This document shows, one piece after another, positions 10,501 through 21,634 of a stretch of 64,000 nt of DNA; within the stretch, counting starts at the first letter, position 1; each line of letters begins with the position of its first letter. Under the pieces are notes generated by a model that did no database searches, was not told the DNA's origin, and saw only the letters and a list, made by a program, of their open reading frames with translations. Both the position numbers and the translations under genes were made by a program. This DNA comes from Gymnopus androsaceus JB14 (taxonomy: Eukaryota > Basidiomycota > Agaricomycetes > Agaricales > Omphalotaceae), in contig ML769415.1 in assembly GCA_009733575.1 (NCBI GenBank), positions 200,524 to 264,523 of the forward strand, given 5' to 3'.

Positions 10501-13500
10501 AAACAACGAGAAATAAGTACTGGAGTATTTGGGAAAATAAAAGACCTCACTCAGATCGTCGGGACCATCACCCTCGAACGGATAGAGTGACCTCACAGAC
10601 AACTCTGTGGATGGATGGATTAGCTATTCTTCACTGTTTCTCATAAAATACAACACTCACTGATAGACCTGTCAATATCAGCCATCAAGTCAGAAGTCGG
10701 GTCAGCGACAGAATCAACTTGGATGTCTGGTATCACCGCATGGTGCTGCTCTGGCTCTGGCTCTGGCATTTCGTATTCAGCATCTTCATCGATAGTCGTC
10801 GGCATAGCAGGCGGAGGAATCTTCCCTGCATCAGCCGCCAAACCAGCATACCAGTCTACTGATTGACGGTTGGTATTGGCGCTCATAGCAGGAGGCGAGG
10901 GAGGTCGAGCGGAAGCAGCAGCAGCGATATGGTCTGGAGGAGCAGCGTCACCAAGCACTTTGCCGGATAACTGAGGTCCACTCTTGTCAACGGTTTTTGC
11001 AGGCTTCAAACGGAGACCACCTTGAATGGAGCTGAGGAGCGCGCTACGATCTTGTGGGCCAGCTGACGGAGCACCTCCGCTAAGCATGGGAGGCGGCGGA
11101 GCCACAGGTGCAGCGGGGGGAGGTGGCGGAGGAGGAGGACCACCCATGGAAGGAGGAGGTGGGGTAGGTGCAGCTGCAGAGTTGGGAAAGCTAGCACCTG
11201 GCGCAGGCGAGGCGGGTCCAGATCCAGCACCCGATTGAGGTCGAGGTAAGAGACTGCCAAACAGCTTGTTGGCCACATCCTTCCTGGCATCCCTCGACCT
11301 AGTAAACTCATCCTCGCTACTATCGTCATCATCATCATCCCTCTCCTTAACTATATCCCAGTCTTCTTCGTCGTCAACTGAAGGTGCAGTATTGTATGAC
11401 TTGGGTCCAGAAGAGACGGGTGTGGGAATCGTCGCCCTGGAAGCAGGTGTGGGGATACTCGGTATTTTGGCAACTGGGGCAACTGGAGGCGGAGGCGGAG
11501 CAGCAGGAGTTGTGGCTGGTTGAGCCCAAGGATTTGTACCAGCAGCTGTAGGAGGGGTAGAAGGAGACGTAGTAGCTCCCATGAGACGACTGAAAGGATT
11601 TGTGCTTGACTTGTCAGGGGTAGACACTGCCGGAGGGCTTGCAGCAGCAGGCGGCGGTGGCGGAGGAGCAGGGGTAGGAGGAGAAACCACGGCACGTGCA
11701 GCTTGGTGAAGGAGGTGTTGGTGCTGGGGAGGCAGAAGGGCGTTCTTTCAAAGCCCTCAATCTAGCTTGGTATCTCTCTTCCTCCAATCTAGCTTGTTCC
11801 TCTTCCTTCTCCATCTCCTCGAGTGCTTTCATACGTGCAGCACGCGCCTCCCGCAGCTTCTTCATCTCCTCCTGGCGCTGACGGAGCGCCTCATCTTCAG
11901 GATCGACCTCCGAAGCAGCTGGAGCTGGAGCTGGAGCTGGAGCTGGAGCTGGAGGAGGGGGTGCAGGTGCTACAGCAGGCGCAGGAGGCACAGGTGCGGC
12001 TGAACGGACAGTTCTAGGCTTAGGAGGAGGGGGGACCTTTTTGGGTGGAGGAGGAGCAGCTTTGGGCGTAGGTGGCGCCGGAGGAGCGGGAGCAGCTTTC
12101 GGAGCCGGCGGAGCGCCATTCCCTTCCTTCAAAGCCTTCTCCCGTTCCAGTCTCTCCTTCCTAGTGTTTGCCATTTCTTCAGCTTCCTTCTCCGCCGCAC
12201 GAACCTTCTCCTCTGCCTCTCTCTTCTCCTGTTCGAGTCGATCTTCGACGGACGTGTCCACTGGTGTAGCAGACGGCGTCGCCACAAGACCTAATTTTGC
12301 TTTACGCTCTTCGATGCGACGGCGGGCTTGTTCCTGAGCATAGGCTTGGCGTTCGGCGGGAGTCATATTCCTAGTGGCAGGAGCTGGTGAAGGCGCTGGC
12401 TTGGGGGCAGGAGGAGGATCACGAATAGTGCTTGCAGGGGCAGCGGATGGCGGGGCAGGAGGGGAACGATTACGCGCCGGACTGCGGCGGTCATAGTCCC
12501 TTTCTCGTTCCCGCTCCTTGTCTTTGCTGTAGTAGTCCCGGTCATAATCCCGGTCTCCCCTTCTACCGGGAGAAGGAGATCGTCGTGAGTATCTATCGCG
12601 CTCGTCGTCGTATGTTCCACGTGAGTAGGGTCTATCACGATCATCGTAGCCTCTCGAAGAGGAATATCGGTCGTCCCTATCGTCATAGAACTTGCCACTC
12701 CTCTCATTGGCACGATCACGGTCTCGCTGCCACTGTCTTTTCTCCCTTTCCCTCCTTTCATCCCTCGCCTTGAGCTTTCTCTCCAGCTCGGGCAGCTTTT
12801 CATGTCTCAACTCCAAAAGCTCCCTCTCAAACCGTCTCTTGTCTTGTTCCTTGCTTGTCGTTCTAGGACCTCGGGACACATAGTCCAAATCCTCAGTAAG
12901 GCGCTTGATACGGTATTTGAGATCATCTCTCTCAGCGTCCAGAGCTTCGTCTTCCGCAGACCTAGAAGCGTTTTCCTGGGAGGTCTTGTCGAGCATGTAT
13001 TGACTGTTGTCAATCATATGACGCATCTCGTTGATGTCGCCTGTACCACTTTTATCATTGTTACCGCGAATGGCATTACGGTCGACGTGTCTTCGCGAGG
13101 AATTATAAACGTGGTCAGAACTATCGTCGCTGTGCTTGTAAATGGTGGCATCTCTTCCTGGATCCAATGAACTATTGGAAGAGTTGAATGACCGACCCTT
13201 GGCGTAAGAGACGGGTTGGTCTAAGGAAGAAGGCGAACGATTACGAGTTTCGTTTTTCAAAAGGTCCTTGAGAATATCAACGGAACCACCCAGGTCGCGC
13301 GCAGAAGGTGGAATGAGTTCCTGGGGTAATGTATCTGGGATCTCATTTCCGTTGAGCTCTGGAAAGAGATAGTCAATGACGTTGGTACAGTTTGAAGTGA
13401 GCTACGCACTGCGGTAGATGAGACCCATAGCGACATGGAATTCGGCAATGTTCAGCTTTCCACGATCGTCTACATCCGCAAGAGTCCTAATACACAGAAG

Positions 13501-14308
13501 ATCAGCAAAGCAAGGATCATTATGTCGTAAATCAACGTACCAAATTCGAGCCAAATCAGTCTTGCTAAGACCACTTTGGCCAAATACCTCTAGGGCGTTT
13601 TGACCACTGATGAAGCCAGTGTTCTGAGCATCCCAAGCTCTAAAAATCTGGTCATAGCTCTTTTTCTCGGCCTTTGAAAGAGCCCAAGGGATTCTAGGAG
13701 GAGCAGAACCATGGTTCTGCTGCTGGAACGACTGTTGAAGGTTTAGACCACCTTGCAAGTGTGACGGTAGCTGCGGAGCACCAGTCGCACTATAAGGCAT
13801 AGCAGTGTTCATCCGGCATGAAAGTATTGGACATCATCTGCAGCTTGGGGTCAATATAACCTGTGACCTGAGGAACTAGCGGTCGAGCGCCCATTGCAGG
13901 AGAAGCGCTGAGGAAAGAACGATTCTGAGGAGGTTGAGATAGAAAGCTTGGTTGCTGAAATTGACTAGGAATAGGTGGAACTGGAGGAGGCGCGCGCTGC
14001 TGTTGCTGCTGCGGCATCATGCCTGGATAACCTGTGGCTTGGGATTGTAGAAATCCAGAGCCAGGAAAGCCAGTCTGTTGAGGCTGCATCTGCATAGAGC
14101 CTGGAAACCCTGTCTGCTGAGCCTGCATTGTTCCAGGAAATCCAGTTCTTTGCGGTAAGAGACCACCGGTCACGGTCGGCGCTCCAAATCCTTGCTGAAA
14201 TTGGCCATTTTGTTGTAGCTGGGGGGTCTGCTGAAACTGAGGATTGCTACCAGGCATTCCAGTCTGCATAGGGTACTGGTACCCTTGCTGCTGGCCCCAT
14301 TGCGACAT
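7542..14308 (-). CDS. PAN1: PAN1/intersectin-type endocytic scaffold with EH, WH2, SH3, DH and PH domains
   Basis: Large multi-exon gene, roughly 1,850-1,900 aa. Order: a Gln-rich N-terminus ([13 protein letters not shown]) with five LxxQxTG-type sites (for example MQAQQTG, MQPQQTG, LQSQATG), the Ark1/Prk1 kinase consensus; one EH domain ([16 protein letters not shown] to [13 protein letters not shown]); charged coiled coil; Pro-rich repeats; a WH2 actin motif ([15 protein letters not shown], near 11020); two SH3 domains (10604-10368 and 10315-10148); a RhoGEF DH domain (about 9100-8150, with [17 protein letters not shown]); a PH domain ([18 protein letters not shown] to [15 protein letters not shown]). 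The layout matches basidiomycete intersectin-like Cin1/Pan1, which couples endocytic coats to actin and Rho/Cdc42. Only one EH domain is visible. Frame breaks of one extra base occur near 13812-13822, 11700 and 7698; short introns could explain the first two but not the third (SKDCQLW). Confidence 0.9.
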
Positions 14309-15176
14309 GACGAAAGGTAGATGAGAGTGAACAATGTGTACTGACGCACAGGAAGATTGGCCGCACGGATTGGTCAGCAGATGCTGTGCTTTCATCTTCA
14401 TTTGGAAACTGACCCCTAAGCGCGTTCGGATACGCGGCCAATAAGCAGACAAAGAGAATCCTTAGAATTCGGCTTAAATACTACTTGGAATGTATATACG
14501 CAGCCGCAGAGCTATGTACTCTGCCATAGTACTTTGCCGTAGATATCAGATAAGTAATCTGGCTGGGGCACAGTTTGGGCACAGTTTGAAATCTTCTCCG
14601 CGTCAACTCTGGCACAACATTTTTTATCTGGCCTTTGAGTGGTAGTTTTGGACAGAACTTGGTTCTCAAATTCGTCACAGCAACGTCACAGTCCCAAATC
14701 CCAGTGACAAATCATTTGATCGCTTCCAACTGGTGATTCCTACATTGTACATACTCTAAGGCTCCTCCTCAACTCCTCCTGTTTAGTATCTCACCTGTAC
14801 CACAATGTCAGCTCTGGCCAACTCTCTTCCCTAGTTTTTGCCTTCAGATCATTTCCATGAAAACTAAGTATTGTGGTCATTGCTACTCAAGATAAGTTTA
14901 GGTTCTTGTCTGGCCACAGCCTACTTTTCATTGGTTTTTACTCTAGGTATATCTAATTATCACCACTGCATCTGATGCACCTGACACATTCCGGACTGAG
15001 TCTGATTGTTTGGATATTGAACTGACAGTGGATGAATAGAAATCATAAATTGCACTGGTGTGCATGTCTCCTCTAATTGCAGAAAAATTTAAGCATAAAA
15101 TTGCCATAGTTGGGATACAGATTGCAAGAAAAAAAATATGACTCGGAGGTAACTCTTTGACCCAGATCATTATCTA
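14309..15176. other. Upstream region of PAN1, no gene seen
   Basis: Presumed promoter of the PAN1-like gene followed by AT-rich spacer. Only short random frames occur. Near 14560-14580 a cacagtttggg motif is repeated in tandem (ggggcacagtttgggcacagtttg). Nothing else can be supported. Confidence 0.45.
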
Positions 15177-15555
15177 CTTGGTGTGCGAAAAAGTAACCGG
15201 ATTTTACTTACAGACTGTTACCTCAGTGAAATGCCATATTGTGCTGGGTCAAAGGTGTCCATTCAACACTTTGAGATGTCCTCTCCAACCTCTCTACCAG
15301 CATCAAGCCATTATATGTATTCAACCTTGTAAAATTGCCCTCAACTTCTGAAAAACACCAAAATTGGCTATTTTCCTGCCAAAATGAACCTGATATAGAG
15401 AGTAATACAGTGCAAATTGAGGCTCCAGGTGAGTACCAGGATAAAGGGGGTTATACATGAATCTGCTACAATAGTTTCAGGCTGACATAAAGTGGTGGGA
15501 GGTGCAATTACGCAGGCCAAAAATAAAAAATCTGGTTACTTTTTCGCACACCAAG
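15177..15555. mobile_element. Tc1/mariner-type MITE, 379 bp, TA target duplication
   Basis: The element begins cttggtgtgcgaaaaagtaacc and ends with the reverse complement, giving about 28-bp terminal inverted repeats with one mismatch. It is flanked by TA on both sides (15175-15176 and 15556-15557), the target duplication typical of Tc1/mariner/pogo transposases. The interior is AT-rich and non-coding, so it must have been mobilised in trans. The near-perfect TIRs suggest a fairly recent insertion. Confidence 0.8.
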
Positions 15556-15785
15556 TACTTCCCTAAGCACATTGCAGCAATGCAAATACCTGTCTCTCAA
15601 GTACTTGTGCAGCAGATAACGTAAACCTCTTCTTTGTGATATCCTTCCTAGAATCCTAATGCTAACGCCTTTCTGTGTAGTTGTATTAAGTATCTGCCAT
15701 TCAGGCTACCCTTGCGTGTGTCTCCTAAACATCCCTTCTAAATCTCTAGGGCCTTTCCAACCCAGGGGTTAACCCCTGTTTATCC

Positions 15786-17372
15786 TTACTCAGAGTCTGA
15801 ATCTGGGCTTGGAGTGTCTGAATCATCATTGTCAAGATCATCTGCCCTAATAGGCTTCTGGAATTGAGGACCTGGAGTGAAAATTGATATAAAAATTAAA
15901 ATGAAAAAATGAAAAGAAATACACATACCCATTGCACCATGTAGGAGCATTGATATATACTGCACCCGCTGATCACCTGTTACTTTCCCTGTGGATATAC
16001 TCTGCATTATCATCTTCTGCTCAGACCACGTAAGACCATTGTCATCAACTGGCTCAGGAGGACCATCCCACACTCCCATAGGAAATGTGCTGGTAGTGGG
16101 TGTTGGCTCTTCTCGGGAGATAGAAGAGCTGGGGAATGATGAGTTTGTAAGAGTTTCAGAAGCTCGATCCTCCACTGGAACTGCAATTCCAAACTTGCTG
16201 TTCAGGCTGGGAGGATTGTAAAAGATGAGCTTATATAGATCATCAACAAATTGATGAAGAAGACAGAGGGACCTGAGCTGTAATGATTTCAGTTGATACT
16301 GAACATAAGCCCAAAGTTTCAAATGAAGATTCACGATCATTGCAAACAATGATAGCCGGTCTTTATTGTCACAACAAGTCTTCGTAGTGAAACGGAATGG
16401 TTTATCATCTGAACCGAGAAGAAGTGGGATATCACCAGAGGAGATCCCAACTGGGGGATTGGGAATGTGAAGTTGAGTAAAAACACTGAGTTGGTCTTTC
16501 TGAAAGGTTCGTAAAGTGGGAGGGATTGCACATAAAATTTGTGGCTGAGGCAAGTAATCATCTGGATATAGAAGGACGATTTCCCATTCGATAAGATCCA
16601 CATTGAATGGGTGAGCATCCATCTAGCATGAGTAGAGAATTAGTGGAGGACAAACAGCAAGAGCCAGACGCACATTCAAATTTCGACCTTGGTCGCCACC
16701 TCTTTCGACTCGAAGATCCCATTCTTCATTGGCGCCGTGAAGCACAGCGATTAATGCAAATATATGTTACAATCCAGGTGAGATGCCAATTGTTCCGTAT
16801 AGATCGAGGTTTGTGTGGTTGTTATTTGAGACTAAAAATGGTAAGCCGGATTCAGAGATCAAGAGCAGTTTGGGACGCACGAAGGATTAGGTTTGGACGA
16901 CTGTCCAAGATAAAGTCTTGGCCACTATTGAACCACAGTAATGAAAGCAGTCTTTCCTGAAACAATGAATACATATGCACAAGATAGAAAAGGAACATAC
17001 TATGAACCGTTTCATTCTTTCTCTCTGCTCCTTCTTCACCTTATCTTTAACTGCATTGGTTCGAATCACGTTGATGGCATGAGTAGCTTGCATAGCTACG
17101 TCAATGGTGCCCAAGATAAATTCCCTCCTATCCGTACATAGAAGCTGTCATAATAGGTCTTTCTCTTCCTTCACAATTTGGGTTGTGGATGCTGTATAGG
17201 ACGAGGCGCCGTCATCGACATTCATACCATTTTCGCTGCTGGCTTCTGTTTTTGAGCTGTCCATGTCATCTCGTAGAGGGTTTTTGGGATGGGTTTTGGC
17301 TGGATCCTGGAGTTCTATGCTGCTAGTCTTACTGTTGTAAGTTGTCATCACAGTTTGGTGCAAAGTGTTCAT
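15786..17372 (-). pseudogene. Unknown gene with acidic C-terminus, interrupted by an in-frame stop
   Basis: Several minus frames belong together. The upstream one (from 17372) is polar and Ser/Asp-rich, ends EEKDLL at a TGA (17150-17148), and continues in the same frame as QLLCTDRREFILGTIDV into a Lys-rich helix (KDKVKKEQRERMKRF). A downstream 278-codon frame (16622-15786) contains hydrophobic patches, GLTWSEQKMIMQ and an acidic tail DDLDNDDSDTPSPDSDSE; an in-frame intron probably lies at about 15930-15870. I do not recognise a domain. The TGA sits where Trp or Arg would be expected, and the middle part (16630-16880) cannot be joined convincingly, so I treat it as decayed. It lies between a MITE and a retrotransposon. 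Confidence 0.4.
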
Positions 17373-17408
17373 TGATGCATATTAGGGGGTAGCTATTTCA
17401 AATATTAA

Positions 17409-17719
17409 TCGGATTTAATCCTAAAAGGATTACTGAAGTCTAATTAGTAAAGGTAAAACCATTGCGATGCGAGCGTACCTGTACGGGACCCACCTAGCGA
17501 GGTCGAAAGTGGTTCCGTCGCAAACAGGTGAGTCTCAGAGCACTGAGCCATGCGGCGTGCTAACCCCTGTCTACAGGAGTCACTTATTTATACTCGGTGC
17601 TGGTGAGATGGAGGCCCCAGAGTCCTCTCCGTCTCACCAGGTATGTGTGGAAATTTCATTTATTTCTCTGTTCGCTTATAGTCCTCTCCGTCTCAATAGT
17701 CTATTTCTTATTCGCGCTA
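17409..17719 (+). repeat. Split direct repeat A1 of the YR retroelement
   Basis: 311 bp, beginning tcggattt and ending ttcgcgcta, matching A2 at 23404-23714 with about a dozen substitutions, mostly transitions. It directly precedes the gag region. Confidence 0.85.
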
Positions 17720-17758
17720 TTCTAATAAACTACTTTTATTCATCTAATCTCATACAAC

Positions 17759-18969
17759 ATGACCAATGGAACCTGACAAGAACAACAGATCTCTCCTGAG
17801 GAGATCCAGTCTCTTCAACAGATTGTCCAACTCGTCAACAAAGGGACTATCACGAAGCCTGAGGCCCTCTCGCGACTTACGATCAAGATTAGTTCCATCT
17901 GTATTGAACGTAGCATCAAATTCACTCCCGACCTCATTCGCCCCTATGTGGAACAACTTGACGCTGCGGAACGAGAGAAGAACGCAGCCACAGAAAGGGG
18001 TGAACAGGTGGGTACTAGGTAGAGACGGAGGAGGAAGTGGCGACCAAGATGGAGCCAACAGTGGAGGAAATCGAGGAGAAGGGATTAATGACGATGATGA
18101 TGGCGGGGAAGAAGCAAACCCTTGAGGAACGAATGCTAACGGACGAAGAAGCCGAGAAGAAGTTGGAGAGGACGAAGATAACGAAGAGAATGGAGTTCAA
18201 ATGCTCAAGAGGAGGAAGGAGTTTGCCTGGAATACCACGGACATTATCCATGCGGCTATCCTCTCCCCCGCGCATGAAAACATTCAAGACCAAGTTCGAT
18301 TCTACAATGAATCGATCAAGGAAACGCTCAAGGATCTTGACTGTGCCCTTGGAAAGCCAGCTCTGCCAGATTCGCTCTGGAAGCACGTCTGTCTTGACCG
18401 ATACGTTGACCTCAACAAAATCGCCAGCAATTCCTTTGCAATTGAGGCTGATGGAACAACCACTATTCACTTCGGAGACCACTCACTTGAACTCCCAAGG
18501 TCCAAACCGACTACGAAGATTTCCAACCATGGGCAGTGGATCAATGCCTTCATGGTATACCAAGATGCAGCCTTGTTCGCGTTCAAAGGACGTGACTTCG
18601 AGTTCAAAGCGTACTTCGAGCACATCAACAACCTCTTCACCTGCACCAATCCAATCTTCCATCAACGTGTCATTAACTACGACAAAGTGGTGCGAATCCA
18701 CGTCGGAAAACGAAGAGATGCCTTGCTCTATGAGTTCGAGAAGTTCTCCCAATTCTGGATGGCGCATCTGGAATCAGCCGGAATCACTGTCGCGAGCACG
18801 CAAGGAAAAAGCGGAGGAAGAGGCAAGGGAAGAAAATTGGATGCTTGTTGAAACTGGAACAATGGCAACTGTTCCAGAGTTGATTGCCGCTACAAACACG
18901 TCTGCATTAACTGTGCTTCCAACAAGCACGTTGACATGAAATGTCCCAACAAGGAACATCAATCAACCT
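17759..18969 (+). pseudogene. gag-like ORF of the YR retroelement
   Basis: The coding track starts ATG ACC AAT GGA ACC TGA, so a TGA appears after five codons, then reads QEQQISPEEIQSLQQIVQLV through about 75 residues. It shifts frame near 18007 into an acidic Gly/Asp-rich linker and then a well-conserved-looking domain (MLKRRKEFAWNTTDIIHAAI to ESAGITVAST). In-frame TGAs lie at 18123-18125 and 18849-18851. Right after the latter, WNNGNCSRVDCRYKHVCINC encodes a C/H zinc-knuckle-like motif expected to bind nucleic acid. The TGAs sit where CGA (Arg) is plausible, consistent with C-to-T decay. Function (particle or RNA binding) is by position and motif. Confidence 0.65.
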
Positions 18970-18984
18970 GAGCCAACGGCTGAG

Positions 18985-21634
18985 TTGTTTGTATCCAAGT
19001 TGGCGCAAGCAGCATGGGGAAGAGGAGTAGTGGAAGTTGAGGATGGAGTAGACGAGGTGTTCAAGGTGAAAGATTGGGGAAGGGTTAGTTTCATGCCAAA
19101 ATACAGGAGGGGTTTTGGGTGGAAAGATGGTGTGATGTGTAGCAGCCGGGCTGTGGGTTATACGTTAGTCGACGAACCGCTACCCAGACCTCCTGCTAGC
19201 GAATATGAAAACAAACCTGCAATGAAAACAATACACTATAACCTTGACCTTTTCCAAGTTCCCCACTTTGTCAATGTTGACCGTTTCGAAGAGATGTTGA
19301 AAGGACATCCAAACCGGCCGCTTGTGTGTTCAGTCGTCGAAGGGTTGAGACACGGTTTCTGGCCTTTTGCGGACACAAAGCATGCGGATGGATACCCGGA
19401 GACTTGGGATAACTCCTGGGCACCACCTCCAACTGAATACAAAAGGGATTTCATTAATGACCAGTGTGATGACGAAGTGAGGAAAGGGAGGTTCTCTCAC
19501 ACCTTTGGCCCGGATCTCCTCCCAGGGATGTATTCAACTCCTACAATTGCAGTTCCGAAACCGCATATGGAGAAATTGCATCTGGTAGTGAACCAGAGCG
19601 CTGGGGAATTCTGCCAGAACTCCATGGTTGACCAGGTTATCACAAAGGGTGCGAGGATGGATACAATAAAAGAGCTGCTGACTGGTCTGTTGGAGTTCAA
19701 AAGGGAGAATCTGCGAACAAAATTGGTGATGTTCAAGTCCGACATCTCTGAAGTGTATAGGTTGATGCCGCTGCACCCTCTTTGGCAGATTAAACAAGTC
19801 ACGATGTCGAACCTGCCTACGAAGAACGAGTTGAAAATGGGGGAGGTGCACCAGAGGCTATAGCGGTATTAAAATAAACCCCTACAAGTTCTCAGAGGCG
19901 TATTTTAATACTAGCGACAAGTTGTCAGCCAGCCAAATATGCCCAGGGAACCCTAGCCATAGTATGATAAGATGGGACCATATCTCGGGAACCAGGGGCC
20001 GTGGGAAAAAACGGAAAAGGCTAAACCCCTTTATTTTTCTCCCTCTTTCCAGTGGTGCCTCCGCTTAATCCTAATCTAAATTTAGGATTATGACCAAATA
20101 TAGTAATAAGCACTGTTTTGGTCAGGTCTCATTAGGGTAAGCACAAAGTGCTTACCCTAACATAGAGACCTGATCAAAACAGTGCCAAACAAACAGTGAA
20201 CATAGGTTAGGGTTAGGGTGGTTAGGGTTTAGGGGTTGAGGATAATAATGGGGGTGTGGGGGCTTGCCCCCACTGTTAAAATATTAATCAGGGTTAGGGT
20301 TAGGATGCGAGGTAGGGCTAGGGTTGGGTGCAGGTGACCTACACGAGCATGGGAAAAGTGTCCGTTTTTTCCCACGGGCTCTTGTTCTCTCTGTATCGAT
20401 ATTTCTTTTCTAGGTAAAAGCTGTGCTGACAACTTGTCGCAAATATTAAAATATGCCTCCGAGAACTTGTCGGGGTTTATTTTAATACTGCTAATGAACC
20501 AGCTGGGAGGTGACGGTGGTCAAGAAGAGGAACATTGATTGGTGCGCCACGTTTGGTAATTGCGGCTCGCCGAGGATTTGGATGACGTCCACCAGACTTG
20601 TGATCTGGGTTGCCATTAACGTAACACTCATTGTCCTCCTCTTCATCTACATGGACGACGCTTTTGGCTGGGAAGAGGAGGGGAAGTTAACATACTACGT
20701 GCCTTACGAAGTCATGTTGCCTACGAAGCAGGCCGAGCTGCTAGAACTCTACGACTACCTCGGCATCCCTCACAAACGCAAGAAGCAGGTCTGGGGCCTT
20801 ACTCTACCGATTATTGGCTACGAGGTCGATCCGAACGCGATGACGGTCACCATGCCTCCTGAGTCCAAACAGGATCTGATTGTCTTTGTACGAGACTTCA
20901 TAGACACGCCAAACCGTCAACGCACACTTCATGAATTCCAGAAGCTGGCTGGCTGGCTCAACTGGTCCTTCAATGTCTTTCCCCTCATGAAACCGTGTCT
21001 TTCAAATGTCTATGAGAAAATGAAAGGCAAGTCAAAGCAGAGTGCACTTGTTTACCTGAACGAGCCTATCAGGTCTGATTTACAGTGGTTTTTGAATCAC
21101 GTTGAGACTTTGTCTGGAGTTTATCTTTTCGACGGGATTGACTGGGACCCGTTTACCGAATGCGACTTCACGATTTTCTGCGACGCTTGTCTGGAAGGCA
21201 TGGGCTTCTACGTACCTGAGCTTAGGCTGGGTTTCTATTGTCCTGTGCCTAACAGTCTGTTAGGTCGCATTATTCTTTTTTATGAAGCACTTTGTGTTGT
21301 CAGCGCTATTCACTATTATGGTGCCACCATGCGCAGCGATGCCTCCCTTCAATGGCAACTCCATTTAACTGTCTTCACTGACAGTCAGAACACTGTTGAC
21401 ATCTTCAATACGCTATCCGCATCCCCCGCATTCAATTCTCTTCTCCGCTCTGTGGTTGATGATTTCATTGCTTTCAACATTGACATTCGCATCCTGCATG
21501 TTAAAGGTGATCAGAATGCTGTAGCGGATGCCATTTCGCAGAATAACTTTGCGAGAGCTCACAAGCTCGTACCTGGTCTACATATAGACTCTTTTCTACC
21601 CCCTCATGATTGGCTGGGGGCAGCGTCGAAATGA
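18985..21634 (+). pseudogene. Reverse transcriptase-RNase H of the YR retroelement, split by a MITE
   Basis: The 5' part (18985-19862) includes an RFSHTFGPDLLPGM-like thumb or finger region, TIAVPKP, and palm motif A (FKSDISEVYRLMPLHPLWQI). It is cut by a 629-bp MITE at 19863-20491. The 3' part resumes as VKKRNIDWCATFGNCGSPRIW (motif B region), the catalytic YMDDAFG (20648-20668), a thumb, and an RNase H domain (FCDACLEGMGFYVPE, then YEALCVVSAIHYY, FTDSQNTVDIFN and GDQNAVADAIS). After conceptual MITE removal a one-base frame offset remains (ctgggaggtg). The family usually has GNR where this copy has GNC (TGC, 20561-20563). The ORF ends in TGA at 21632-21634, overlapping the recombinase ATG. 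Confidence 0.85.
19863..20491. mobile_element. MITE, 629 bp, TA target duplication, nested in RT
   Basis: Long imperfect terminal inverted repeats of about 65 bp begin gc(g/a)gtattaaaataaacccc. The flanking TA (19861-19862 and 20492-20493) is duplicated, indicating a Tc1/mariner-type mobilisation. Inside are further inverted repeats: a ccgtgggaaaaaacgga block near 19989 mirrored near 20361, and a perfect-to-near-perfect hairpin of about 34-bp arms at 20110-20186. Telomere-like TTAGGG units occur at about 20206-20236 and 20290-20328. No ORF is present. Confidence 0.8.

Noticed and set aside
11026..11523. Gly/Ala-rich and Ser-rich plus-strand frames antisense to PAN1
   Set aside because: They are the reverse complement of proline-rich and acidic low-complexity PAN1 segments, with no independent features.
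18037..18939. A 300-codon plus-strand frame over the gag region
   Set aside because: It is out of frame with the zinc-knuckle and the helical gag domain; its Lys/Thr/Ser-rich content is a shadow of the real frame.
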